The notes beneath the pieces were generated by a model. It did not search any database. It saw only the letters and a list, made by a program, of their open reading frames with translations, and had not been told where the DNA came from. DNA of 64,000 nucleotides from contig JAODUO010000037.1 of assembly GCA_025642075.2 (NCBI GenBank), positions 758,501 through 822,500 of the forward strand. Direction: 5' to 3'. The DNA comes from Ridgeia piscesae. Taxonomy: Eukaryota > Annelida > Polychaeta > Sabellida > Siboglinidae. Below are positions 1 through 57,476 of the stretch, piece by piece (the first letter of the stretch is position 1; each line of letters starts with the position of its first letter). The position numbers and the translations under genes were made by a program.

Positions 1-202
1 CTGCAGATGCAATAATAGAATGCGTCTTAATATGACAATGAGATGAATGATTGGAAATAGAACTCTCCTAAACCGAAGGTCTCATGGACAACATAAGCAA
101 GAGCGAAATAGACATTCCTAAAGCAGACGACTTAGCACCTGCGCGTATGCGCGGCGTAAACTACGGCGCCTGTCATTTAATGACTGCGAACGAGGACGAT
201 AC

Positions 203-374
203 CTGGTTGGTGAGATGTGCCATGAGGTTCCTCTCGTGACAGTCGTACTCAAGCAGACACAATCTCGCGTAGCCCTCGTGGTAGAGCACGAGGTAAGGCG
301 CCATCGACGCCACGAGCATGTAGGCACGGATGTCAAACTTCCGCCAGTCGAGCAGCAGCGGGTTCATAATGTAG
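203..374 (-). CDS. TTLL10: TTLL10-like exon, R-K-F-D-I-R motif
   Basis: Acceptor CCGTAG, then YIMNPLLLDWRKFDIRAYML and VASMAPYLVLYHEGYARLCL, ending AHLTNQ at donor GTATCG (phase 0). RKFDxRxYxLV is one of the most conserved TTLL motifs, and HLTNQ carries the Asn expected near the metal/ATP site. The downstream exons with the C-lobe are outside the window. Confidence 0.8.
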
Positions 375-435
375 CTACGGGCAGAAGACGAACAGAGCCG
401 ACGTGAATGCAGCCGGAACTGCTGGATTGTGTACG

Positions 436-506
<71 letters not shown>

Positions 507-2278
507 TCTGGTATAATATTGTCATCTTGTCATCATTTTCGTTGCTGTAATCAGTGCTGTTGGCTCGAAATATCGTACGTATGGCATTTTGCTTTGGCCC
601 AAAAGAGTCCAATTGTATTCGAATGTGTGTATAACAAACAACAACAGATTAAATCCGCCTTGCGTTGTCGGCCATTTGTCTTCTAGTAGCAAAACCACAC
701 TTCGACTGTGTTATGTGTCTCGGTATAGCATAGTTTAATCATGTATTCTGTGTGATGACGATAGAGAAAATATCTACGTTGTCGCGACGTTTCCAGGTGA
801 AGGAAATTCACAGTATAAAATATTGTATGTACAAGGCGATTCTACACGAGAAAGATGGCATGTTTGTGTGCACGGGAAGACTGACAGGTTGAGTGGGGAA
901 GACGCGCACCGTTGAATGATGTGGTCATCCGTGACGGGACACGTGCTGCGGTGTTTCTTGCGCTCGTCACGTGCCGCCAGCGTCTCCCGCATTTGTTTGA
1001 CGTCTCGCACCAGGTAGATCCCCTTACCCCGGTTCATCGCGGCCGGCTTACAGATCCAGATGTCGCCGTCTGCTGGTTAACAACGTTCGGTCAATACACG
1101 ATAAACAACACCATTTCTAATTTCATTCTCTTCAGTGAAACGGAGAGAGAGGGGAGAGAGATAGAGAGAGAGGGAGAGGGGGAGAGAGAGGGGGAGAGAG
1201 AGAGAGAGAGAGCAGAGAGCATAGAGCAGAGAGAGCAGAGAGAGCAGAGAGAGCAGAGAGAGCAGAGAGAGCAGAAAGAGCAGAGAGAGCAGAGAGACAT
1301 AGAGACAGAGTGACACTGAGACAGAAGAGAGAGAAGAGACGGAAGAATTAAGGGAAGAGACAGAAGAGGCAGAAGAAACAGAAGAGAAGAGAAGAGCAAT
1401 AGAAACGAAACAAGACTTTACAACACGTAGCGCAACGACACCTGTCGTTCGACAACGCTGGCCATAAGCTAGGACGAGAAAACGAGCTAACCTTTGAAGG
1501 CATCCAGGAAGATCTTGCGGTCGATCTGGTCGTCGAGTCGATACGTCTCAGGGACGAACTCGTACAGCCAGAGAGCCAGCTGGTTGTTGACCGTGCACGA
1601 GAGACTAACTCGCTCGTAGCGCTGTAGGTTCGTCAGCAGGCTCAACTTATTCGTCAGCATGGTTGACTTAGGGATGCGGTTCACCATGAAACGGCCTTCT
1701 TTAGGAAATAGCAGACAGCAGTGAGATCAGGTGGAATATCTTTTCTTACGTCATAATGTTTTTTTTAAAGTAATGATCATCTAACATTTGATCATAATTT
1801 TGCAGTGAATATTTTGAGAGATAGTGTTCATTCTGGAATACACAGACGGAGTGGTATGAACTAAGTTCTCCAGGTTTAGAAAAGTTAGCATAACGATTTG
1901 AAGACTGGGCCTCTTGATTGGCAGTCCAATTAACGTTTTGACCACACACACGCAGCTACGAACCTTCTTTCATATCGACGACACTCAACTGTTTCCAGTT
2001 GTCAACCCACATCAGTTTGACTCCCTTCCGGCCCAGTTCGTACACCCGGAGCCAGCCGAGACGCACCAGTGTCAACTCAATACTGGCGGACAGGAACACA
2101 GACACACCAATGCAAACCTCGCTCAAGGTGTACGACTTAATGCTATCATTGCGAGACTATTGGAGGTGAAACAGAATCCCAATCAATCAATTCATTCATT
2201 CAAACAATCAAACAATCAAACAATCAAACAATCAACCAATCAACCAATCATTCAATAGTCAAATCAATCAACCAATAC

Positions 2279-2310
<32 letters not shown>

Positions 2311-3040
2311 ATACAGCTATGTTTCGTTTATTCGGTCTTCAATAATCCGGTTGTTTCGCGATACGCACACTTTGTGTGGGAACCATCTTGATAGTATACA
2401 TACTAAGGTATCTCGCTAATCCGCATCCGGTTTCGTTTATCCTATTCGTTTAGTAGAATGAGGTGTTTTGTCTAAACTTAACTGCTTCCTAATTTTCGGA
2501 TATTTTAAGACTAATTTCTTTCCGAACGACAATCACTTAGATCCATTATGTTGTCTCTGTGTAGAGGATCTTTCACTTATGTGCAATGATTGAGCGCTGA
2601 TCATTTCACCAGATGGCATCATTGTTAACATGGAAATAATTACAGGCAGGAGCTATTGAATGAATGACTGGTTAACAAATGTGAAAATCTATATTTTTCC
2701 ACATCGCGACCGGACGTCTATAAATAAGAGCGGACATGACAATGTATATCGTCCCTGGAGCATGTCTTTCGAGAAATGGACCTAGTGCTCAATCAGGGTC
2801 TCATGTCGAATATCTGGAGAATTAGAGTCAGTCGATGGCTACTGTAAAGCACCTACGTGTCGCCCCCATTGCTGCTTCCGAGGAAAAACTGATTCGAGAG
2901 CGATTTCTTTGCTGGTTCGTTGATGGTGCGACCGCGTCTGATGATGGGCGGTGTGTTGTCTTTGGTGACGTTGCTGCCTTTCTTCAGTCGCTTGCATCGT
3001 GCGGGCTTCTTCTTAGCAGTCGTACTCTCTGCTGTCGACA
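203..3040 (-). CDS. TTLL10: TTLL10-like tubulin tyrosine ligase-like enzyme (partial gene, five exons)
   Basis: Five phase-compatible exons, 5' to 3' on the minus strand: 3040-2857, 2082-1964, 1695-1492, 1069-910 and 374-203. They give a TTLL ATP-grasp ligase domain. Visible landmarks in order are QFFLGSSNGG, RLGWLRVYELGRKGVKLMWV, RFMVNRIPKSTMLTNKLSLL, the ATP-binding stretch WICKPAAMNRGKGIYLV, and NPLLLDWRKFDIRAYMLVAS followed by AHLTNQ. TTLL enzymes add amino acids (Tyr, Glu or Gly) to tubulin or other proteins in the cytoplasm and cilia; TTLL10 in mammals is a polyglycylase. Assignment to TTLL10 rests on the SSNGGDTI and HLTNQ contexts as remembered, so the subtype and the transferred residue are inferred. 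The C-terminal exons lie off the left edge. The N-terminal start exon was not found: an in-frame stop precedes the first exon seen. Confidence is high for the family and moderate for the subtype. Confidence 0.75.
438..503. repeat. (AT)n microsatellite
   Basis: Uninterrupted TA dinucleotides, about 32 copies, within an intron of the TTLL10-like gene. Confidence 0.95.
910..1069 (-). CDS. TTLL10: TTLL10-like exon with ATP-grasp motif
   Basis: Begins after acceptor ACCAGCAG with DGDIWICKPAAMNRGKGIYL, the ATP-grasp nucleotide-binding signature of TTLL enzymes (WI.KP....GKGI). The Lys of ICKP and the glycine loop RGKGI are intact, so the exon looks functional. It ends DDHIIQ with CG left over before donor GTGCGC. 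The purine-rich low-complexity intron upstream (about 1140-1400) yields long spurious open frames. Confidence 0.8.
1140..1400. repeat. Purine-rich GAGA/GAGCA low-complexity tract
   Basis: Almost pure A/G on the plus strand, including a run of GAGAGCA units near 1215-1290. It lies in an intron of the TTLL10-like gene and produces long but meaningless reading frames on both strands. Confidence 0.9.
1492..1695 (-). CDS. TTLL10: TTLL10-like exon
   Basis: Encodes GRFMVNRIPKSTMLTNKLSL and then LTNLQRYERV, continuing to LYEFVPETYRLDDQIDRKIF. This matches the TTLL segment with the conserved N-(K/R)-x-P...T-x-K-x-x-L and the FxPETYxL motif ahead of the ATP-grasp core. 204 nt; acceptor AAAGAAG; donor G|GTTAGC after LDAFK. 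Phase 1 at both ends. Confidence 0.75.
1964..2082 (-). CDS. TTLL10: TTLL10-like exon
   Basis: Encodes IELTLVRLGWLRVYELGRKG and then VKLMWVDNWKQLSVVDMKE. Acceptor CCGCCAG at the high-coordinate end; donor GTTCGT, a weaker match than its neighbours. Length 119 nt, in phase 2 and out phase 1, compatible on both sides. The GWxRxxE...LxWV pattern is the N-lobe start of TTLL domains. Confidence 0.7.
2180..2312. repeat. CAAT/CAAA tetramer repeat followed by (TA)n
   Basis: Imperfect CAATCAAACAATC tetramers (2180-2275) run into TA dinucleotides (about 2279-2310), in an intron of the TTLL10-like gene. Confidence 0.9.
2857..3040 (-). CDS. TTLL10: TTLL10-like exon (first one seen)
   Basis: The open frame ends in QFFLGSSNGGD, then AC and the donor GTAGGT. 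The two leftover bases join the next exon (T ATT GAG) to read GGDTIELTLVRLGW, matching the TTLL10 layout. The 5' boundary at 3040 is the acceptor GCTTCAG. The frame is open a little further (to an in-frame TAA near 3100) but contains no ATG, so this is taken as an internal exon and its 5' edge is uncertain. The encoded part before the domain is Lys/Arg/Ser/Thr rich (KKKPARCKRLKKG) and looks like an unstructured N-terminal region. Confidence 0.6.
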
Positions 3041-4857
3041 CTGAAGCACCAGCGCGAACACAAGCCGTCAGGAAAACCACCCAGCCATGCTTAAATTACT
3101 GCATAAAAAAGTGAATTCGTGTACATCCACCACTGTCTACGAAATAGGTTCTATGTGGATTACATCGTCAAAGGTTCAGCATGGCAAACAGGTGCCAACG
3201 TATATCAGTTAACAGTTCGATTAGGTAAACATTACACTCCCCTTCCCACAGTATACATACATTACGCCCTGCGCCACAACAACACCAACACTTGCAACAT
3301 TAGTCAGGGGCATTATACCCTAGGCAGGTTGATAATACGTCCGCGGCAATCCCTCCTACACGGCTTGCAATTGCTTAGATTTTCCACGCAAGCCAGAGGT
3401 GTGATAGTTTCTCTGTACTATCTCTGACACGTATGCTATGCAATGTACGGACGTACGCTGAATCAGTTGTACCTCGGTCCATGTTTATCTCGTCCCGTGA
3501 TTTGAAGTCCGAGCTTAAAGGGAGGGTACCAGCGCCTTAGCCCAAAATTGGCAGAGCAGTAATTTGCAACTACAAGTTTGCTGTCTGCTGTCTAGAACGT
3601 GGGAAAGTTAAACATTAAAGGTTGTTGCGATTAACTCTGCTCGCCTCGGCACTATTGCCAATCAGTTTTGTTTTGAAACTGGGTGTTTTGTTTACTATTT
3701 GAAGGGCATCTTTCCAATTTCGAAAATTGTTAACGTTCCGAGCTTAATAAAATAACTAAAAACAAATTGGCAGGCAGTAAGCTTTCAACATGCATGTTGT
3801 AGTTGTGAGAATAAAAGTAGTAGATTTAAATGAAACAACAAACCCTTGGAGCTGTCACTCTCGTTTTAACTTCAAATGAGCAATTCATTTGGATCCAATG
3901 CCCGCACGCAGGCCACAAAACGTCGCAATATGCTTGGACAACCCGCTACCGAATAAATCACGTTATGATAGCCTATGGCTATGTGGTTATGCCGGGAAAA
4001 CAGGTGTGATCTGACTTGATCTCTTGTTTGAAATATGGCGTAGGCCATTATTGGCATTAAGATACAAAGGAAGCAACGTATCGGTGTAAAAGCGTTTACA
4101 ATAGTATCGTATCGTCTGATTATCGTCACCTGTGTTGATGTTGCTCTCACGCCTCAGCATTCCGTTTCCGGAGACTGGAGCAGGCAAAGCACGATTCAAT
4201 CAGGCCTCGGGGTCAATCCGCGCAAAACGCGAAAACGTTGGCGCATGAGCGCAGGTTTGTGGCGACGTCACAGTCACAGCAACTTTGAAGACGTCACCAG
4301 AAATTTCAGCGCTTATGCCACAGAAACTATTTCGTCCCCACTTCATGTCAAGCGTCGATTATTCACGACATGCTTTTACTCAAAAAACTCTCCACTAGTC
4401 ATTATAGTATCTCCATATGTAACGGAACCTAGTGACGTCACAATATTTACGTTGTTTTTAAAAGTAGTTTCGGTAAAAGAGACATTGCTGCGGAATGCCA
4501 AGCGAAAATAGGAGGGAATTGTATTCCCTCTCTCATGACAGCACGCCTGGATATAGAAATCTTCAACAACCAGTTGAATGGACAGTTTATTAGCACTGCA
4601 GACGACGTAATGGGAAGGACAAAGATTACACGGAGGTTTGAATGACGAATGATGTTCTACAAAAGTGTAATAAACGAGGAGAACTAAAACAAAACGCTTC
4701 AAGAGTGACACAGATCGGGACAACTACATCAACATCAACATAGAAGTCAAAGAGCAATCAGGAAGGGCAAGGAGAATTGGGTGACGTATCAATGCACCCC
4801 AGTCATTGTTGGCCTTCTTCTGTCTCGAAAGACAATGGGTTGTGCGCCCACAGTGTA
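3041..4857. other. Intergenic or 5' intron of the TTLL10-like gene; no gene recognised
   Basis: No open frame here resembles a known family. The missing 5' exon(s) of the minus-strand TTLL10-like gene should lie in this interval or further right, up to the CpG island near 12 kb. Confidence 0.4.
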
Positions 4858-5790
4858 TCAGTCCGGGTTGCTGCAGCGCCTGCTGTGACTGTGTAGTCCG
4901 ATCCTTGAGCCACAGACTCTGTTACAGTTGCTGCATTTGAAGATCTTCGCACCTGGCTCAGCGGTTGTTTCTGCCATCTGCTTCTTACGTTCCTTTTTCT
5001 CCTCCCACTGCTCCCTTCTCCTGTTCCCTTCTCCGGCTCTAACAGGTGCGGATGCCTGTCCTGATAGCAGTCCTCCAACTACTGCGGTCTGCGGCTTGGG
5101 TTTCCCAGTTTGCTGGGTTGATGCTGCCTGCCTCCATGTCACCTTTGCAGACATCTCTGAACCGAAGGATAGGCATTCCGCTGGGTCTGGTGCAATGGCA
5201 AGATCCCCATACAGAGTATCCTTAGGGATTCTTCCATCCTTCATTCGTCTGACATGACCAAGCCAGCGCAAACGCCTTTGGGGTAGTAAAGCAAACAGAC
5301 TCGGCATTCTTGCTTTCGCTAAGACGTCCTAGTCGTGGATGCGGACTTGTCAGGTGATGCCCTGGATCTTTCGAAGGCAGCGCATATGGAACATGTTGAG
5401 GCTACGCTCTTGGCGAGTGTGCAGGATCCAAGCTTCACTGCTATAAAGCAGAATGCTGAGTACGCAGGCTTTAAAAAACGTCCATCTTGGTTTTCGTGGT
5501 CAGCATAGCGTTGTCTCCCAGTCACACCCTCGCTGTTGCTACCTTGCCGATCCTCTTGTCTAGTTCTGAGTCCAGAGAGAGGATGCTGGATATGGTGGAT
5601 CCGAGGTACACGAATACTTCCATAACTTCCAAGGTGTAATCGTCTATTTGAACGCTGGGGACACTGCAGACGTCTTGTCCTAAAATGCTGGTCTTATTGA
5701 GACTTCTTGTGAGATCAAATTATCTGCACGCACGAGCAAAGAGCTGTGAGCGGTCAGAGCAGCGTCATCTGCAAAAAGCATCTCCATGAT
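4858..5790 (-). mobile_element. Degenerate non-LTR retrotransposon, 3' half (RT motif C to C-terminal zinc knuckle)
   Basis: On the minus strand, broken by several stops, one reads MEMLFADDAALTAHSSLL (FADD, the reverse-transcriptase catalytic motif), FFKACVLSILLYSSEAWILH, MRCLRKIQGIT, then RRLRWLGHVRRMKDGRIPK and a C-terminal CxxCxxxCxSRIGLHSHxxxC knuckle. This order is typical of LINE polymerases of metazoan genomes. In-frame stops show it is dead. The matching upstream RT part lies inverted just to the right. Confidence 0.85.
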
Positions 5791-5874
5791 TAATACATTA
5801 CGTACTTTGGTCTTTGCTCGCAAACGTGCGAGGTTGAAAAGGTTCCCATCACTTCGTACGTGGAGATATACCCC

Positions 5875-6063
5875 GTATGTATGTATGTATGTATGTATGT
5901 ATGTATGTATGTATGTATGTATGTATGTATGTATGTATGTATGTATGTATGTATGTATGTATGTATGTATGTATGTATGTATGTATGTACGTAGTAGTAC
6001 GTACGTACGTACGTACGTACGTACGTACGTACGTACGTACGTACGTACGTACGTACGTACGTA
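5875..6063. repeat. Compound (GTAT)n-(GTAC)n microsatellite
   Basis: About 29 GTAT tetramers (5875-5990) pass through a short GTAGTAGTAC interruption into about 16 GTAC tetramers (to 6063). The GTAC half is self-complementary. The repeat sits at the junction between two oppositely oriented LINE pieces. Confidence 0.97.
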
Positions 6064-6136
6064 TGTAGGTTCGATGTACGTATAGATACTGTTATCGCCA
6101 CCTCTTCAGTGCTACTCGGGCGAAGGGCTTCCTAAC

Positions 6137-6640
6137 AACGGTAGCTGTTGCATTGGCTGCGATCTCCCTTATTTCACATAGTGTGGTGGTTTTGGGATGC
6201 CATCCCTTCATCCCAGCACTGTAGCAGCAACTCATGGAAATGGTTTGGGAGATCGTAGCAACTGCAACAGCTACCGTGGAATCTCCCTCCTCGAGATTGT
6301 TGGGACGGCCTCCCCCCGAATAGCATTGGACAGGCTGCAGTAATTGTCAGAACGAGTATACCCAGAGGCCCAATGGGGGTTCAGAGCAGGAAGATCAACC
6401 ATCGATATGATTTTCCCACTACGGTAGCTGCCAGAGAAATGCCGTGAACAGAGGCAACCACTTTACATCGCCTTCGTTGACCTAACCAAGGCTTTCGACC
6501 TGGTAAGCAGGAACGGCCTCTTCACAATGCTGCAAAGGAGGATTGTATGTCCTCCAAAACTATTGAAAATCATAACGCCCTTCCACGAAGACAGGGAAGG
6601 TACTGTCCAGCTTAGTGCCTCGTCGTCAGATCCGGAGGGA
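6137..6640 (+). mobile_element. Degenerate LINE fragment (RT motifs up to motif A), inverted relative to its 3' half
   Basis: Plus-strand frames read SYRGISLLEIVGTAS, then GFRAGRSTIDMIF, then AFVDLTKAFDLVSRNGLFTM and PPKLLKIITPFHED. This is the RT fingers/palm with catalytic motif A (FVD). These motifs come just before the FADD motif that begins the minus-strand fragment at 5790, so the two look like adjacent parts of one element in opposite orientation. Near its left edge, about 30 bp (6137-6167) is an imperfect inverted copy of 6248-6277. Multiple stops; not functional. Confidence 0.75.
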
Positions 6641-6999
6641 TGTCAATAGCCTTGCTAATCTCTTCTGTTTATGGTGGAATGTCTTCCACGGCAGCCAGGG
6701 GGTGGTATTCTGAACTGCTGTCTCGGTGACGATGGTTTCTCTTGAGTGGACCACCTCAGTCAACAACAACGTGAATCGCAACAACACTGCAGCAACGTTC
6801 AGGACGATTAAAATATCACTAAGGGAAAAGAAACCAGAACAATTGTCATGAAAAATAAAGATGCCAATTTCCTGACTGAAAAGAAAATAGAAGGAGTACT
6901 GCGAAGAACTCTACACTTATCAGCTGAATTCTGATCCAACCATGTTGAATATGCTGAAGAAGGAAACTGATACATCACAGGAAGATGCGAGCAGCTATA

Positions 7000-7590
7000 G
7001 ATATGGTAAATCACCTGGAATTGACAATGTAACTTCTGAAATGTTGAAGAAGTGAAGAGACAGTTGAAGCATACGTAAAGTTATGTAATGGAGTGTGGAA
7101 ATCAGGAACTTGGCCGTTTGCATGGACACAATCACTTATCATCCCTCTCTAACGGAAGGGAAACCTGAAATGTTGCAGTAATTATCGCTCTATTAGCCTG
7201 ATAAGTCATCCTAGCAATATAATTTTGAAACGACTGCGCTGACAAGCAGAAGAAATCACTGCTGAAGAGCAAGTAGTGTTTCAAAAAGGGCGCAACACAG
7301 TTGAGCAGGTCTTCAACCTTAGATTGTTGAACAAGAAGTTCAGAAATGACTGGAAACCAATATTCCATAATTTCGTAGATTTCGATCGGATCTAGCAAGA
7401 AGGAGTGTGCTAAATTCTGAGAAAGTGTTCGACATCAGCCAAGGAATTGTAAATACAATTGAGGCCTTGTATCAAACATCCCAGAGGGCAGTTCTGATTG
7501 GAGATTAAATTAGTAACTGGTTGTCCACCCAGGTTGCTGTAAGACAGCGGTGTTTACTCTCACCTACCATTTCAACATCTTCCTAAAATA
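7000..7590 (+). mobile_element. Degenerate non-LTR retrotransposon RT fragment
   Basis: Broken plus-strand frames give GKSPGIDNVTSEMLK, SLIIPL, CCSNYRSISLISHPSNIIL, EEQVVFQKGRNTVEQVFNLR, and FVDFDRI at the position of RT motif A, followed by a GIVNTIEALYQ-like stretch. This order is the RT fingers-palm of a LINE different from the one at 4.9-6.6 kb. Numerous stops and frameshifts. Confidence 0.75.
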
Positions 7591-10500
7591 TAATTTGTAT
7601 GATGTAATCAATATCCAAATTTGCCTTTTCCACTTAAACTTGTAAAACTGTGATGTAATCGGTGCGGATTTAATTTATAATACTCGTTAAACATACAAAA
7701 GTGCAGCACGGCTTCTGAATCGACGGGAATACGAGACAACTAAGCTGGATTGTTTAAATACGAGTCGAGCAAAACAAGGAACCTAGTGCGTCATGATTGA
7801 CGTGACAGTTCGCTTCTATTAGGTATCTCGATTAGCCTACACCTTGAGAAAGAAAAGACTGACTGATTGCAGATGGTGCAGTTTCATCAATGGATATATC
7901 GTTTCATGACAACTAAATAAGAAAACTAATGATAACATTAAACCTCCATGTCCGCGGTCTGCAACTTGCACCCTACTGCAGCCTGTGAAGTTTGAAGACG
8001 TTGGGGGTAACACGGTCTCCAGTCTAAGATGGGCACCTCCTTATATCTTGGCCGTAAGGTCGTATCGCATTTTGTCGATCAGAAGCTACACTTCCAAGTT
8101 TGGTTCTATTTTGCAGACCATTCTGGAAAGTCTCCACATTGCAGCGCCCCGGTGCGGCACTCAAGAGTACCTAGAAAATACACCAATGGAAAATGAGAAG
8201 TGGCACTAAATTTATATAACCTGCGCATACCGAAGCATAGTAACTTGATTGTATCATAGACCTACGGAGCAAACGGCTTAGTCATCATCGCGCATCAGGG
8301 GGCGCTGCGGCTGATTACATAAGTACTAGCTGTTCTCTACGTCTGGCATATCCCTTTCAAACATCCTATTTTAACGTCAGGCAATTAAATCGTCCATGAG
8401 GAGTGTAGTCCGCCTACGGTCATGTGATATAATATTTTGGGCGATTTAGCCACACTCTGCTCGTGTTATATGCAATATTTAGGAGGTGAATGGGTCATTA
8501 CATTGAGATTCACACCAGTCGTGTATCCGTCTTCAAATTGGGTATTTGCTGTACCCAGTACCCACGGATGACGCTGTAGCGACTGGCGAAGTCAATTGCT
8601 ATAATTGTATAGTTCGAATCCGCGCACTCCCAAGGCCGTGCTTTACGGAGACGATCGGCCAAGGGTAGCGCAACGACCCCTTGCTTGCGAGGAACCTTAC
8701 GCGTGCTTTATTAGTAGGTAGATAAGCCACCGAGAAGCAAGACTGAAATTATTTTAATCATTGACATTACTTCCGACAGGTGACAGCACCAGCGCAGCAT
8801 ATTCGTGAATCTTCTTTCACTTGTCCAGGTGGCGCCGTTGGAAATGCAGTGTCACAGGAAAATAGTGTTTGGCTAATTGAACAGATGGGAGCCATTTTCG
8901 GTCCTATTCCAGCGCTGCAGAAGCGGCAGTGCCTGCGTGCCTAGCTGATAACGTTATAACAAAAAAACATGTCGCTAAATATACTGCCACACCGATCCAA
9001 CTCTTAATGCGCAAGTCCATAAGCAGGGCTTTTTTCGCGGGGCATGTAATATGTTTGCTAACAAGGGCCGAAATCGTAATAATACTCTACATAAAGTTGA
9101 TTCCTCTGCACCTGCTCAGGGAATACTGTTAGCATATTCACAGTACATTTGCTTGAGGCTGCCGGTTGAACTAGTTGTGCCCCCTACAATGGTACAACAT
9201 ACGGTATGCAATAATTATCATAAATATACCCCTCCCCCTAAAGAGGTGTTTGTTAAAATAATATATAAAATAAATAATTTAAGTTCCTCATTATTAAAGT
9301 CAACATATGGACTGAGGAAAGGTGACCCGAATAAAGAGGTGACCCCACAAACGCGACTAATTTCCTATTCTTGACTGTTATGGAAATAACTTAGGACTAT
9401 CCTATGATGACTAGTTGCGAGGTGACAGTAAATCGAAACTCGACAGTCATATATTCCAAATAATGTTTCGGATATTATGCAAGGTAGGTATTACATTGTG
9501 CGGTTATTATTTCTAGGAATAACTGGATTATTTAGTAGCTGACTTGAGCATCATTATGCATATTAAACATAAGAAAACATAATGACTACGAGTATAGTAA
9601 ACCTTGATGGGAAGCGGGAAGCTTTCACAAACAACACTGGACAATGAAAGTAGTTATTTAAAAACACGGATAATGAAGGTCCCTAGAATGATGCTGAGCT
9701 CCCAGGCATTGCAATCCTATATTTTCCATTTATCTCCCTCAACATCCTACAAATGTTTCTCGGCGGGAAACATAAACAGTCACATATCGTGTCCATGTTC
9801 GCTCCGATTAGAGCATCACAAAGCAGAACGATGCTACAATATTATTTGGGGTTATTTTATCAAATGATTTAGGAATAGTAGGCGTAGGTTAGTCTCAGGA
9901 GACGACGCTAATGCACCCTGTTGTCAACTTACAGAATGGTGACATCATCTGCTGTGGTTGTGCAAATCAACCGTCCTTGCTCCAGCAAGAGCAGACGAAG
10001 CAAGATGAGTTGTTGAAACTTGTTGTTTGTGCCTCATCCTCTTGTCTCGTTCGCATGACGTTGCTTGTTTTCATCTGCCCATCTATCTACTGTATAAATA
10101 TTGTCCGACTGCAAGCAATGCGATCATCGGCCACTGCCCCAGTCTTTGGAGACTGATGTTGCAGGTCTTAAAGTATCGCTGACAGACGTCCTTGAAATTA
10201 ACAATAATAATATGACAAAGAAGAATGTTAATGATAATAGTAGTATAATAAGGAAACTTTTACTGCGCCTAAGTTCTAGGAAACCAGGTCCAAGTTGTAC
10301 TGCACTGATATATAGTGGCTAAACGTACCTATCGGGGTACGTTTCTCAGTGACCGCAAATCTAAGGACTTGGGCGTCATTTCAAAAAGGCGAGATGTCCA
10401 AAGAGGATGTATTTCGGTGAGCGGCCGTCCTCCAAACAGTAACTTATTGTAATTTAAAAGCATAAATTTTACTGTTCAATAAAAGCAACTGTACTGTTCA

Positions 10501-11860
10501 GTAAAAGCAAATGAAACCCTAGCGAGCGACAGCTGAACAAGTGGTGTATATTGACATCGTCACGGTTCAACGGCAATAAAAGGGTATCTTCTGAAGCTGC
10601 CCGACATGCAATTACTGATAATAAAAGGGTTGAAATGCATTGGAAACAGTGTGTTTGAAATGAATATCGGTTGCGTGTCCGTTATCGTCGATGAAATATT
10701 AGCTGGCTTGTGCAATACACGGACGTGTGTATTAGGTACCTATTATTGTTACGGACACCAATTCAACCGGTACAGAGTCCCGTAGCAATGCTACGCTTTG
10801 TGTATTCACTGTTCGTAATTTCGCGGGGAGCAATTGCGGGAGGGGCGTTCACATAGGGCGCGGTTATAAGGTTGCGGGGAGGGCGTTTACCACTACTTGC
10901 ACACTTTTGCTGAGACAGTCATAGTCATCAACATCACAAGTCAATGGGAATGGGTGGCTACCTAGATTTTGGATTATTTTGTGGTTGCGTAGGAGTGGTT
11001 TTAAACAGGGTTTTAGAAACGAAACTAATGTCTAAATAACCATAAAGTAAACTGTCATAGCCAAGCATTATTTTAGTAGCCTAAATAGTGTTACATGATG
11101 TTTTATCTGTTAAAATACAATAATAAATTGTGACGGAATGAGCATCACATTGACAACAAAACAGTCACAAAGTTACACTTACATGTGTAGGTCTATATTT
11201 ATCATGTTGTTTACATATACTATCTAGACCACTTCACGTTCAGACCAATGGGCCTATGTAACATAACCATGCTGTAGGGCCTGCGAATAATTCCTCCTAA
11301 GACTATGTAACAAAACTAACATCTAAAGACTAAATGATTGCACGCAGGAGGCTAGAAGGAATATGGGTATAATAATTAGATTATAGTTGTTATGAATCCT
11401 TCGTAATTTGCTAAGCTTAAATTGTGCACACATTACATGCAATAAGTCATTACAATAATAAATGTCTTTTTAACAATAATAATTTTTTATGCACCAGTCA
11501 AATGTGTTGTCACCCAACCTAACTGCCTTTTAAACCATTTCTGAAAGCTGTTGTGATATTGACATACAACACACAACATCGATGAGGATCTGTTTGTCAA
11601 TCAAAATTAATTATCACAAGCACAACGCGTTATAAACAAAACGATCCGGGTGATAGGTTTTGTGAAACACCCATCTAATCAGATGGCCACATCCAGAACG
11701 ATGCTCCGTGTCCTTTGTTTAGTTCAGCGTAGCCTGCACACGTCATACGAGCTACCTGCCTGAACGTATCTTCAGGCATCCTTTGCTTTGCCTTGGCAGC
11801 CAAGAAATGTTAGTTCCTATTCAGGCTCGAAAAGCGCTCTAAAAAGGCTTTGATGCTGCG
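7590..11860. other. Intergenic; no gene recognised
   Basis: No family-level match on either strand. A GC-rich patch at about 10820-10890 includes a TATAAG-like element but has no supporting exon. A B-box-like GTTCGAATCC near 8612 lacks a foldable tRNA around it. Confidence 0.4.
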
Positions 11861-12137
11861 CCGCACGGCTAATTAACCGGATAGATTTGCTCAAACAATA
11901 GCCGGCCAGCCCGTCACGTCCGTGTTAGTGTTTATTGAGTGGAGTGGGCATCGTTTGACGGCAATAACGCATTGAGAACTTGTCGAAGTCGTGCGCCATG
12001 TTTGGCTGCTGATGATGCATGACGGGAGGCGTTGGACGCATGCTCCTCGGAGACTCGTCCAACATCACTGCTTGTTTGAAGTGAGAGCTTGATGGTGGGG
12101 AGCGCGGTAACCGCGTCCCACACGCACAAATTCAACG

Positions 12138-57476
<45,339 letters not shown>

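Noticed and set aside
2857..3080. Start codon for the TTLL10-like gene at 3080
   Set aside because: The codon there is GTG, not ATG, and a TAA lies just upstream in frame; an internal exon starting at the 3040 acceptor fits better.
8575..8640. Possible tRNA gene (B-box-like AGTTCGAATCC)
   Set aside because: The T stem does not pair and no acceptor or anticodon stem could be folded around it; at best a decayed SINE head.
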